DNA of 64,000 nt from Amphiura filiformis (Eukaryota > Echinodermata > Ophiuroidea > Amphilepidida > Amphiuridae): positions 12,841,094 to 12,905,093 of the forward strand of contig NC_092647.1 in the NCBI RefSeq assembly GCF_039555335.1. Direction: 5' to 3'. Below the pieces are notes generated by a model that saw only the letters and a list, made by a program, of their open reading frames with translations, searched no databases and was not told the origin of the DNA. How positions within the stretch are numbered: the first letter of the stretch is position 1; every line of letters starts with the position of its first letter. Positions 46,571 to 57,722 of the stretch are shown in pieces. A program made the position numbers and the translations under genes.

Positions 46571-49500
46571 ATCATTACCACGTTACCTTCAGTAGATAGC
46601 AAATTATTGAACTGATTAGTTGGTTTTAAAGCAATGGTCACAATTATATGTCATTACCATGCTATCTTCAGTAGATAGCAAATTAATTGCACTGGTTAGT
46701 TGGTTTGAAGGCACATTATGTTCAAAATTGTATGTCATTACCATGCTATCTTCAGTAGATCGCAAATAATTGCACTGATTAGTTGGTTTGAAGGCAAATT
46801 ATGGTCAAAATTGTATGTCATTACCATGCTATTTTCAGTAGATAGCAAATAATTGCACTGATTAGTTGGTTTGAAGGCAAATTATGGTCAAAATTGTATG
46901 TCATTACCATGCTATCTTCAGTAGATCGCAAATAATTACACTGATTAGTTGGTTTGAAGGCAAATTATGGTCAAAATTGTATGTCATTACCATGCTATCT
47001 TCAGTAGATAGCAAATAATTGCACTGATTAGTTGGTTTGAAGGCAAATTATGGTCAAACTTGTATGTCATTACCATGCTATCTTCAGTAGATCGCAAATA
47101 ATTGCACTGATTAGTTGGTTTGAAGGCAAATTATGGTCAAAATTGTATGTCATTACCATGCTATCTTCAGTAGATAGCAAATAATTGCACTGATTAGTTG
47201 GTTTGAAGGCAAATTATGGTCAAAATTGTATGTCATTACCATGCTATCTTCAGTAGATCGCAAATAATTGCACTGATTAGTTGGTTTGAAGACACATTAT
47301 GATCAAAAATGTATGCCACTGCCATGCTATCTTCAGTAGATAGCAAATAATTGCACTGATTAGTTGGTTTGAAGGCACATTATGATCAAAATTGTATATC
47401 ATTACTATCCTATCTTCAGTAGATCGCAAATAATTGCACTGATTAGTTGGTTTGAAAGCACAATATGATCAAAATTGTATGTCATTACCATGCTATCTTC
47501 AGTAGATCGCAAATAATTGCACTGATTAGTTGGTTTGAAGGCAAATTATGGTCAAAACTGTATGTCATTACCATGCTATCTTCAGTAGAAAGCAAATAAT
47601 TGCACTGATTAGTTGGTTTGAAGCCAAATTATGGTCAAAATTGTATGTCATTACCATGCTATCTTCAGTAGATCGCAAATAATTGCACTGATTAGTTGGT
47701 TTGAAGCCAAATTATGGTCAAAATTGTATGTCATTACCATGCTATCTTCAGTAGATCGCAAATAATTGCACTGATTAGTTGGTTTAAAGACACATTATGA
47801 TCAAAAATGTATGCCACTGCCATGCTATCTTCAGTAGATAGCAAATAATTGCACTGATTAGTTGGTTTGAAGGCACATTATGATCAAACATTTAATTATG
47901 TCATTACCATGCTATCTTCAGTAGACAGCAAATATCAATAATTGCACTGATTAGTTGGTTTGAAGGCACATTATGGTCAAAATTGTATGTCAATACCATG
48001 CTATCTTCAGTAGATAGCAAATTAATTGCACTGATTAGTTGGTTTGAAGGCACATTATGTTCAAAATTGTATGTCATTACCATGCTATCTTCAGTAGATA
48101 GCAAATAATTGCACTGATTAGTTGGTTTGAAGGCAAATTATGGTCAAAATTGTATGTCATTACCATGCTATCTTCAGTAGATAGCAAATAATTGCACTGA
48201 TTAGTTGGTTTGAAGGCACATTATGTTCAAAATTGTATGTCATTACCATGCTATCTTCAGTAGATAGCAAATAATTGCACTGATTAGTTGGTTTGAAGGC
48301 ACATTATAGTCAAAATTGTATGTCAATACCATGCTATCTTCAGTAGATAGCAAATAATTGCACTGATTAGTTGGTTTGAAGGCACATTATGGTCAAAATT
48401 GTATGTCATTACCATGCTATCTTCAGTAGATCGCAAATAATTGCACTGATTAGTTGGTTTGAAGGCAAATTATGGTCAAAATTGTATGTCATTACCATGC
48501 TATCTTCAGTAGATAGCAAATAATTGCACTGATTAGTTGGTTTGAAGGCAAATTATGGTCAAAATTGTATGTCATTACCATGCTATCTTCAGTAGATCGC
48601 AAATAATTGCACTGATTAGTTGGTTTGAAGGCAAATTATGGTCAAAATTGTATGTCATTACCATGCTATCTTCAGTAGATCGCAAATAATTGCACTGATT
48701 AGTTGGTTTGAAGCCAAATTATGGTCAAAATTGTATGTCATTACCATGCTATCTTCAGTAGATCGCAAATAATTGCACTGATTAGTTGGTTTAAAGACAC
48801 ATTATGATCAAAATGTATGCCACTGCCATGCTATCTTCAGTAGATAGCAAATAATTGCACTGATTAGTTGGTTTGAAGGCACATTATGATCAAACATTTA
48901 ATTATGTCATTACCATGCTATCTTCAGTGGACAGCAAATATCAATAATTGCACTGATTAGTTGGTTTGAAGGCACATTATGGTCAAAATTGTATGTCAAT
49001 ACCATGCTATCTTCAGTAGATAGCAAATTAATTGCACTGATTAGTTGGTTTGAAGGCACATTATGTTCAAAATTGTATGTCATTACCATGCTATCTTCAG
49101 TAGATAGCAAATAATTGCACTGATTAGTTGGTTTGAAGGCAAATTATGGTCAAAATTGTATGTCATTACCATGCTATCTTCAGTAGATAGCAAATAATTG
49201 CACTGATTAGTTGGTTTGAAGGCACATTATGTTCAAAATTGTATGTCATTACCATGCTATCTTCAGTAGATAGCAAATAATTGCACTGATTAGTTGGTTT
49301 GAAGGCACATTATAGTCAAAATTGTATGTCAATACCATGCTATCTTCAGTAGATAGCAAATAATTGCACTGATTAGTTGGTTTGAAGGCACATTATGGTC
49401 AAAATTGTATGTCATTACCATGCTATCTTCAGTAGATCGCAAATAATTGCACTGATTAGTTGGTTTGAAGGCAAATTATGGTCAAAATTGTATGTCATTA

Positions 49501-51090
49501 CCATGCTATCTTCAGTAGATAGCAAATAATTGCACTGATTAGTTGGTTTGAAGGCAAATTATGGTCAAAATTGTATGTCATTACCATGCTATCTTCAGTA
49601 GATCGCAAATAATTGCACTGATTAGTTGGTTTGAAGACACATTATGATCAAAAATGTATGCCACTGCCATGCTATCTTCAGTAGATAGCAAATAATTGCA
49701 CTGATTAATTGGTTTGAAGGCACATTATGATCAAAATTGTATGTCATTACTATCCTATCTTCAGTAGATCGCAAATAATTGCACTGATTAGTTGGTTTGA
49801 AAGCACAATATGATCAAAATTGTATGTCATTACCATGCTATCTTCAGTAGATCGCAAATAATTGCACTGATTAGTTGGTTTGAAGGCAAATTATGGTCAA
49901 AACTGTATGTCATTACCATGCTATCTTCAGTAGATAGCAAATAATTGCACTGATTAGTTGGTTTGAAGCCAAATTATGGTCAAAATTGTATGTCATTACC
50001 ATGCTATCTTCAGTAGATCGCAAATAATTGCACTGATTAGTTGGTTTAAAGACACATTATGATCAAAAATGTATGCCACTGCCATGCTATCTTCAGTAGA
50101 TAGCAAATAATTGCACTGATTAGTTGGTTTGAAGGCACATTATGATCAAACATTTAATTATGTCATTACCATGCTATCTTCAGTAGACAGCAAATATCAA
50201 TAATTGCACTGATTAGTTGGTTTGAAGGCACATTATGGTCAAAATTGTATGTCAATACCATGCTATCTTCAGTAGATAGCAAATTAATTGCACTGATTAG
50301 TTGGTTTGAAGGCACATTATGATCAAAATTGTATGTCATTACTATCCTATCTTCAGTAGATCGCAAATAATTGCACTGATTAGTTGGTTTGAAAGCACAA
50401 TATGATCAAAATTGTATGTCATTACCATGCTATCTTCAGTAGATCGCAAATAATTGCACTGATTAGTTGGTTTGAAGGCAAATTATGGTCAAAACTGTAT
50501 GTCATTACCATGCTATCTTCAGTAGATAGCAAATAATTGCACTGATTAGTTGGTTTGAAGCCAAATTATGGTCAAAATTGTATGTCATTACCATGCTATC
50601 TTCAGTAGATCGCAAATAATTGCACTGATTAGTTGGTTTAAAGACACATTATGATCAAAAATGTATGCCACTGCCATGCTATCTTCAGTAGATAGCAAAT
50701 AATTGCACTGATTAGTTGGTTTGAAGGCACATTATGATCAAACATTTAATTATGTCATTACCATGCTATCTTCAGTAGACAGCAAATATCAATAATTGCA
50801 CTGATTAGTTGGTTTGAAGGCACATTATGGTCAAAATTGTATGTCAATACCATGCTATCTTCAGTAGATAGCAAATTAATTGCACTGATTAGTTGGTTTG
50901 AAGGCACATTATGATCAAAATTGTATGTCATTACCATGCCATCTTCAGTAGATAGCAAATAATTGCACTGATTAGTTGGTTTGAAAGCAATTATGATCAA
51001 AATTGTATGTCATTACCCTGCTATCTCCAGTAGATAGCAAATAATTGCACTGATTAGTTGGTTTGAAAGCAATTATGATCAAAATTGTAT
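46571..51090 (+). repeat. 83-bp satellite array with higher-order structure (~54 copies)
   Basis: Unit contains CCATGCTATCTTCAGTAGAT, AGCAAATAATTGCACTGATT and AGTTGGTTTGAAGG; about 83-84 bp. Many units differ at GATAGC versus GATCGC, often alternating between neighbours. A longer unit with TCAAACATTTAATTATGTCA and a CAAATATCAATAATTG insertion recurs at about 47885, 48891, 50147 and 50739 (spacings ~1006, ~1256 and ~592 bp), i.e. multiples of the monomer. Open frames inside are by-products of the repeat. Confidence 0.96.
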
Positions 51091-51099
51091 TTTAAAAAT

Positions 51100-52380
51100 G
51101 ACTTTACCTGGACTTTTAAAAATGACTTTACCTGGACAAACACGCAATAAAATATTAATGCTAAAATGGGCCAAAATGAGGACAATTCTGGCCTAAAATA
51201 GCAACTTTTGGTCAATTTTGTCCCAATATTTCTATCCGGGGGGAGCACCTCAGCCCCGGTTGGTACACATCTGTAAAACATACCCCACCAACACAATTCA
51301 GCAGGCCCAAATTAGTGTTTACATTTTGCCATAACTGAGAGCTAATCAGCATATCACCCACTCAGAGATGCCACTCAGTTGCACTAAAAAAAACCCTGAA
51401 ACTGGTGCTAAAAACATGAAAAAAGCATGCGAATGCAGGCCAAAAAACCCCAAAACGGGCTGAAAATAAATAAAAACATGGGAATTTGGACTCACAAAAA
51501 ACTTGAATTCAGCCTTTCAAAGTGGTATCTCTGCATTACCATACAAAAAATCAAGATGATTTTTAGAAATAAATAAGAGACACATACATAGTTTTTCATT
51601 CAATTTTTTTTATTAACAATTCAAATAACAATATACATGTACAAGCATAAGCTTACAAAACATAAAAAAGATTGCCATAACCGCATACCTGCATCCAGCA
51701 ATACTCAACACACACTGCATGATTCTGTTAATACTTCATGGTTCTTTTCTTCGCTTTTTAATTTCAAAGACATTAATACTTTCATGAGACTTAAAAAACA
51801 TACTACATGTACCCGAATGATTGTCATAACATAAGTATCTTGCATGACATGTGACAAAATATACTTGAAAATGTGATTCATGTAGATCTGTAGCCTCTTA
51901 TAGGTACTGCCAATTGTATTTCAAGTATCATAAATATATCAGGGATTTTGTATTTAAACATTTGACAGGAGGGGGAAATGTGAAATATGGCAGTGGTAAA
52001 AATAAGCAAATTTGCCTAAAATTTCACATGTTTTTTGTTCTGAGTAGGGGAGAGGGCAACCTGGGGAGCCCTCTTTTGAGGGAAATGTCCCAGCCTCTCA
52101 GTAACATGGGTCATCATAGGGGGGGGCACTGACCATGATTGGAGGGCACCAGGTATGATTGGGGCACAAGTCATTTTTTGGCAATTTTCCTGTGGGAAAA
52201 AATCCCCCTCCCGCGCACCACTGCATCCTCTTATGGCACTGCCACTGATTCAGACAAAATTTAATGAATGAAAAGGGGCCAATATAAGAAAAACATTTTA
52301 AAAAGGACTTTTATCCAAACATGCTTTTCAATTAAGGAAGGTTGGTCATAAACCTGGAAGGTTTTTCTTTGAAAAAGTTT
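51100..52380. other. Intergenic, no gene; 24-bp duplication at start
   Basis: TTTAAAAATGACTTTACCTG occurs twice in tandem at 51091-51140. The rest is AT-rich with no supported feature. Confidence 0.5.
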
Positions 52381-52384
52381 TTTT

Positions 52385-53465
52385 TTCTCTAAAGGGTCAT
52401 TTGTCTGAGACGCATTAAGTCCAAAGGATGGTTTGCCCGAAAATGTTGGTAATTTCTCTGAATGGTTATTGCTCCAAGAGATTGTTTCTCCAAAAATATG
52501 TTACACCCACTGGGGCATTAGTCCGAAATTTTTGGTATAATTCCAGCAAACACAAAAATGTTTTCAAAACTTAATAAATGCTATAAGCATGTTTTGGTCT
52601 AAATGTTTTAATAACATTTGAATGTCGGTTTATATAATGGTTATGAAACGGTTATTAAAACATTTTCACATGGCAAAACTACATTTTAGAAATGTTGTCA
52701 AAATGTGATTATAAATTGCTTTTTGGCAAGCATTTTTTAAAGATATTTTGTCAACACTTTTAGAATTCTGTTTTGCAGTAAGTTTTCAAAAATATTGAAA
52801 CGTTTTATGGCCTTTATTTATCCTTTATACAACCAGCATTTAAATGTTTTCTGCAGAACATTTTGGGTTTGATGGCTTTTATTTCAAAGGGACATTAGTC
52901 CAGTAATGGTACAAGGGTTATTCAGAAGATATCTTACCCTTCCCACAATCCTTTGCAATATGATACATCACCTCATTTCATCAAATAGCACTCCCATTAC
53001 TTTGTACAGGTTCCATTTGTTTTTAATAAACTGGCTAAATATGGGTTGATAGTCAAGAAATAGACATAGCCCTTTTAATTTATCATCCCTGCAATTTAGC
53101 CTCCCCGCCCCAACCAGGAAAATGCCATCTATTCTGTTCTGTCCCAACGTTGGTGGTTTCCTCTGATAATCACTCAACCCTCAAAACCGGACCCTTTTTC
53201 TCTGGTGGGCCAGTTTTCGGGGTTGGTCGGTTTCAGAGTGAGCCTGTCAGCCACCAATGTTGAAGGTTTATAACTTTTGGGTCAGAACAGGATAAGGGGG
53301 AAGCCTAGATTGCAGGGATGATAAATCAAAAGGGGCTACGAAGTAGACTAAAAAAAGGCCTTTTAGGGAAATAACCATAAAGTAGTTTTGGAGCAAAAAC
53401 CCTTCACAGCAAATGAACCTTTGGGACAAAAACACTTCGGAAGATAGACCTTTACCCTAATATTG
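52385..53465. repeat. Large fold-back with inner palindrome
   Basis: Inner arms AGCCCTTTTAATTTATCATC (53068) and GATGATAAATCAAAAGGGGCT-like (53317) are inverted; outer flanks carry many short phrases like GGTCATTTGTC / GGACATTAGTCC and their inverses (GACAAAAACACTTCGGAAG). AT-rich AACATTTT repeats fill 52550-52870. Confidence 0.5.
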
Positions 53466-54204
53466 CATACCAAAAATGAAAAGAAAACCCATATATATAC
53501 ATACACACAAAGAATTCTTATCTGTTTGTGCCCTATGGGCATTTGTTCAGACAACCACAAAACACACATTTCCTTTAGAAATGTTTTTCAACTAAACTCA
53601 TCTAATAGTTGCAGTATTGCTATTATTCACTAGTAAATATCTCAGTATTGTTCATTTCAGTTGAGTTGTTAGTTTGTGTGGCATCTCTCGGCTGCTGAGA
53701 CCTAAGTATTGCACTGGGCTAATCCAGTCAAAATTCATATATGGAAGACATGATCTAAATTTACTATACCTAATACCTCATAAATATTTATTAGGTAATC
53801 CAGATATCTTATTGGTTAATGATGCCAGGCTCCAAGTACAGTATTTTGAATACTTCCCTGCGCCTATGCAATTATGCCGGAAAGTAGTAAAAACTTCCGC
53901 ACCCCTAGTCCCCTACTACATGGTGTCTCAACCCCACTCATCATCATTCTTTCAGATGTATAGCATTTTGCTACACAACAGTGATTCTGCAGATGTGTTT
54001 ATCACGAAAACAGCATCTGCTGTAGTTACAAGATTACCGATGTTGTGTTAGAAAGACAATTAGAATAATATAAATCTAAAGTGTTTGAACATAAATCCTC
54101 CAATAAAATCAGGTAAGCAAAATCATGCCGGTGTGTTTTGACTTTTGTTTACTTTTGCTAAGAAAGTGAAAATATTTATGAGGTAGAGTAAAACAAATAC
54201 ATGC

Positions 54205-54340
54205 TCCATTTCGAGAAAGTAGTTAAAACTACTGGTCTCGAGGTGTTGGATGATTCGACTACTTCCCTCCACTGACACATCGGGAATAGTCACATCGTCC
54301 AACACCTCCGTACCAGTAGTTTTGACTACTTCCCCTCAAC
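54205..54340. repeat. ~52-bp-arm hairpin
   Basis: GTAGTTAAAACTACTGGT, GAGGTGTTGGATGATTCGAC and TACTTCCC at left, inverse (CGTCCAACACCTCCGTACCA, GTAGTTTTGACTAC) at right, with about 18 nt between. Confidence 0.75.
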
Positions 54341-54354
54341 ATATGTTGTATTTG

Positions 54355-54490
54355 TATACTCCCACACAGGGGGTGTAGATTTCATGGAATAACCCTTTCA
54401 TTTGAAAGTCACACTCCCTGTGTAGAAGGTTAAGGTCATGTCTTCAATAGGGTGTGTATGGATTTAAACTGGAAAACCCCAATATGTTCT
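54355..54490. repeat. GTGGAAGA family, copy 6
   Basis: CACACAGGGGGTGTAGATTT, TTGAAAGTCACACTCCCTGT, GTTAAGGTCATGTCTTC: same plan as copies at 985 and 23378. Confidence 0.55.
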
Positions 54491-54792
54491 TGAAAGAGGA
54501 TGGTCTGAGTAGCAGCCACATTCATAAAAATGTATTTTTCACATCAATTAAAAAGCTATGGTTCTAACTTCTAAAACACTTTGTCCAAATTTTATAGACT
54601 AGTTAGGAAAACCTAGTCACACATTTACTCTATATAAGACCTATAAATGTATATCATCCCTTATGCCTGTAGTATCAAAACATAAGGAAATACAGCCAAA
54701 ATGGTTCGCTGAGCTCAGCCAAGTTTTGCTGCATTTACTGAAGGTTATGCTAGCCTTCAATAATAAGAAGCGAACGGTATACCGATTTGCTT

Positions 54793-55117
54793 ACCGTATT
54801 TCGTCAAATAAACGCCCCCAGGGGCGTTACATTTTCCCAAGGGGGGGCGTTTATTCAAGGTCAATTTTAGAACGATAAAAAACACTAAAATGACGAAATA
54901 TGAACTAGAAACACTGACTTCTGGTTCATTTCCGGGTTTCCAATCCAGATTTTCGCCAATTATTGACGCTATTATCTACCATGTGGGCAACTTGGTAAGC
55001 TTACTACATAAGATAGCATGGAAATATCGGCATTTTTGAAACATCTTGGTTGAAAAAAGTGGTTTATTTGAGGGGGGCGTTTATTTGAGGGGGGCGACTA
55101 TTTGACGAAATACCGTA
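54793..55117. mobile_element. CCGTATTT TA-flanked MITE, intact copy 3
   Basis: CCGTATTTCGTCAAATAAAC to TATTTGACGAAATACCG, with TA outside both ends; middle AACTTGGTAAGCTTAC..GATAGCATGGAAATATC as in 41360-41410. Confidence 0.85.
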
Positions 55118-56279
55118 TGTATCGGAGCCTTCAGCAAAGAGGTATCAGCAAATTGCACAATTTATAAACTGGGGTCGATAACACAACCATAATCAATTAT
55201 GTGTTCAGTAAGTGCATAACAACCCAGTATTCAAATGCTCGAGTGGTTACTTAAACAAGTATGACTTGGATCTATACATGTATATGCGGTGCAATAGAAA
55301 GTCAATATTAAGTATGTAACTGTAAAGTGGTACAATTAGGTGTCAAGAGGTTGTCAATTCAAGCAATTGATCAATTTTTGGTTAACGGTGGTATTGGAGC
55401 GGTGTGTGTAAAATTCAGCGAAGCCTGACAAAGTTTTTTACAGGCTTGTATGGGTCTGGGCTTTGTCAAAAAGCGGGTAGCCCTTTCGCTAGAATGTGGT
55501 ATTGAAGGCAGCAAAGCTTGGCTGAGCTCAGTGCACCATTTTGACTGTCCTCCCTAAAGAAATTGAAAAATTACTTCAAAACCCATGACAGGAGTGGGAT
55601 CTAAAGCCACCAATCGAAGTCAAAACACCCTGTAATGAAACTGGACATAGCATTGGACCATCCTCCTTTTAAAAGTCTGAATACAGCTCTTTCTTCCTTA
55701 TTTATACTATTATTATCACATTATTGTTCAGTTTAAATTAATATACAAGCAAGTAAAATTTCAGACTGTTATAACTTCGGTCATGCCCAATGAGTTGGAA
55801 TCAAAGAGTACCAACTCTGCCATGTGCACGCTCATGGAGGCAACTTAACATACCTATATTATTTCACTATGTGCCTGGAAAACTTTGATTCAATGTTTGT
55901 GGTTGTTAAGCACTGTGTACACCTACCTTTGTAAAACTCAAGCAAGGCACAAATTATCGTTGGATTTCTGGCTCTTGCCGATGAATGATAGAGGTACATT
56001 ATCTGCCCTCCTTGAGTGACAAATCAAGATGGCGAATTGACCATAGCATTACGTTACTTACGTATGGCGCAATTTTGAGTTGGTAATCTTTGGTTTTGGT
56101 CATGCCAGAAGTTTCATCAGATGGCAAAGAATAAGTTAACATTCATCCCAACTATAAACATAATTGCACAGCTTGAGTTTTAAAGTTGCAAGCGCACTAT
56201 AAAGAACTCCTAGATGTTTAAAAGAGTTAATTACACAAGCACACAAATTGTGCAGTAATAATGTCTGAATAATCTTTCT

Positions 56280-56450
56280 GGAATTATACCATTTTTCACC
56301 CTGATGTGGCAATGACGTCACTGCATATTTCATTAGGCGCAGCTTCAAGTAGCTAGCTGACACTCAAAGCGCTGGTGTGCATGCCATACGTTCGCACTTA
56401 AAGACGCTGCATTGATGCGCTCACAAAACAGCTGCCTCATGCAATGCGTT
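56280..56450 (+). repeat. Dispersed ~175-bp repeat, copy B
   Basis: CATTTTTCACCCTGATGTGG, AGGCGCAGCT, CGCACTTAAAGA and AGCTGCCTCA as in 13377-13552. Confidence 0.6.
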
Positions 56451-56459
56451 GACGGTGAA

Positions 56460-57583
56460 AATTATCATAGTTAGTTTTCAGCCACTATAAACAGTTTGAG
56501 TAGTTGCAGGTGGGCTATAAATTGCTCTTCTTGCTTGCTGATATTTAGAAGAGTTTATCAGACAAACACATTGATCAGGAAAGTATTCACGTTGTGCAGT
56601 AGCAACATTGAGGAAAGCTATGAATAGCACTCCTGGTGCATTGAAGCGTTGTGGCAAGTCTAAAATAATCATAGTTCATGTCCTATCATGACTGTTGTTC
56701 GATTCAATCGTTCTGACATCCAGTAGCAGTGACCTACACTTATAAATCTTGCTGCAGGTTTGAGCTGTAATGCCAACTCATCGTCCAATCTTGTTTTCAA
56801 AAACGTCTCTAATATGAATGGAAGAGTATTGTTTTATATGACTTAACATCATACCAGTAGTCATGTTTCATCAGTTATCAAATAACAAATAGCGGTGGGG
56901 TGTAACATCAGTTAGGCACCACTGGTGAACACAAGTTTTCGGCCGTCTACAAGCGTCGCCTGAGCAAGAGCACATTCTTGGGTTGTTTTGTGATTAAAAA
57001 ATAGCACTGTAAAGCATGATACCACAAATAAGCAGCCCTATGGTGAGAGGGGCAACCTGCATGGCATTCTATGTGTTATCAATGATAGCCTCTCTGGCTA
57101 CGATTGGTCTTGGGTCTCACTAGTTTCTGGCTACAGGAGTACTAGTTCTTGAATGCCAACCACAAGAGAAATTAAATTCTGATTACGGCAAATAGCCTGC
57201 AAACCACAAGTCGTTTTGGAGATTGTGACTTACCAATAAACTGTGTACCTTATGCCTAAGAATTTCAAGGCATTAGTTGCAAGATGTATTTTATAAGCAA
57301 TATTGGCATTCTTTCTGCTATTACTGGATGTAATTCAAATAAACCCATATTACTCCAATCACAACATAAACAAATGTTTTGTTCACAATTGTGTGGAAAG
57401 AATTCTAGCAGCCATAAAATACCCTCATCATGCCACCAGTCTCTTCTAGTACTCTTGCTGTCAAAGCATTACCAATCTGAGAGTCTTTAGCTGCAGTCAG
57501 ATAATCTTGCAAGGACTACACCATAGTGCAGCCAGCACTGCTTTACTATAGTCAATGCCTTTGTGCCTTTATCCCTGCCTGTG
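56460..57583. other. NEMP 3' flank/3' UTR region, no further gene
   Basis: Mixed AT-rich sequence; I found no clear AATAAA close after the stop on the minus strand and no repeat with defined ends. Confidence 0.4.
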
Positions 57584-57722
57584 CTACCTTCTGTCTATTT
57601 CAGTGATACTGATACTCGAGTCACTATCATGGCTGTCATCATCTAGCATAGAGAGATCTGTGTCGTAGGCAGAGATCTCATTCCGTGACAGATGGGCTTC
57701 ACCAGCCACAAAATCTGCAAAC
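57584..57722 (-). CDS. NEMP last exon and stop
   Basis: Starts FADFVAGEAHLSRNEISAYD, ends DSSISITEIDRR and TAG (57586-57584). The FADFV and HL..NE motifs match the end of vertebrate NEMP1. The acceptor AG is 57724-57723; an alternative AG 6 nt inside would break the phase. Confidence 0.92.

Noticed and set aside
47904..51000. Repeated open frames of 66-80 codons on the minus strand
   Set aside because: By-products of the 83-bp satellite period; no start context or conserved domain.
46571..51090. CRISPR-like array
   Set aside because: Whole 83-bp units repeat with no unique spacers, and the context is eukaryotic.
53674..54051. 125-codon plus-strand open frame as a gene
   Set aside because: No domain, splice context or codon pattern; repeats surround it.
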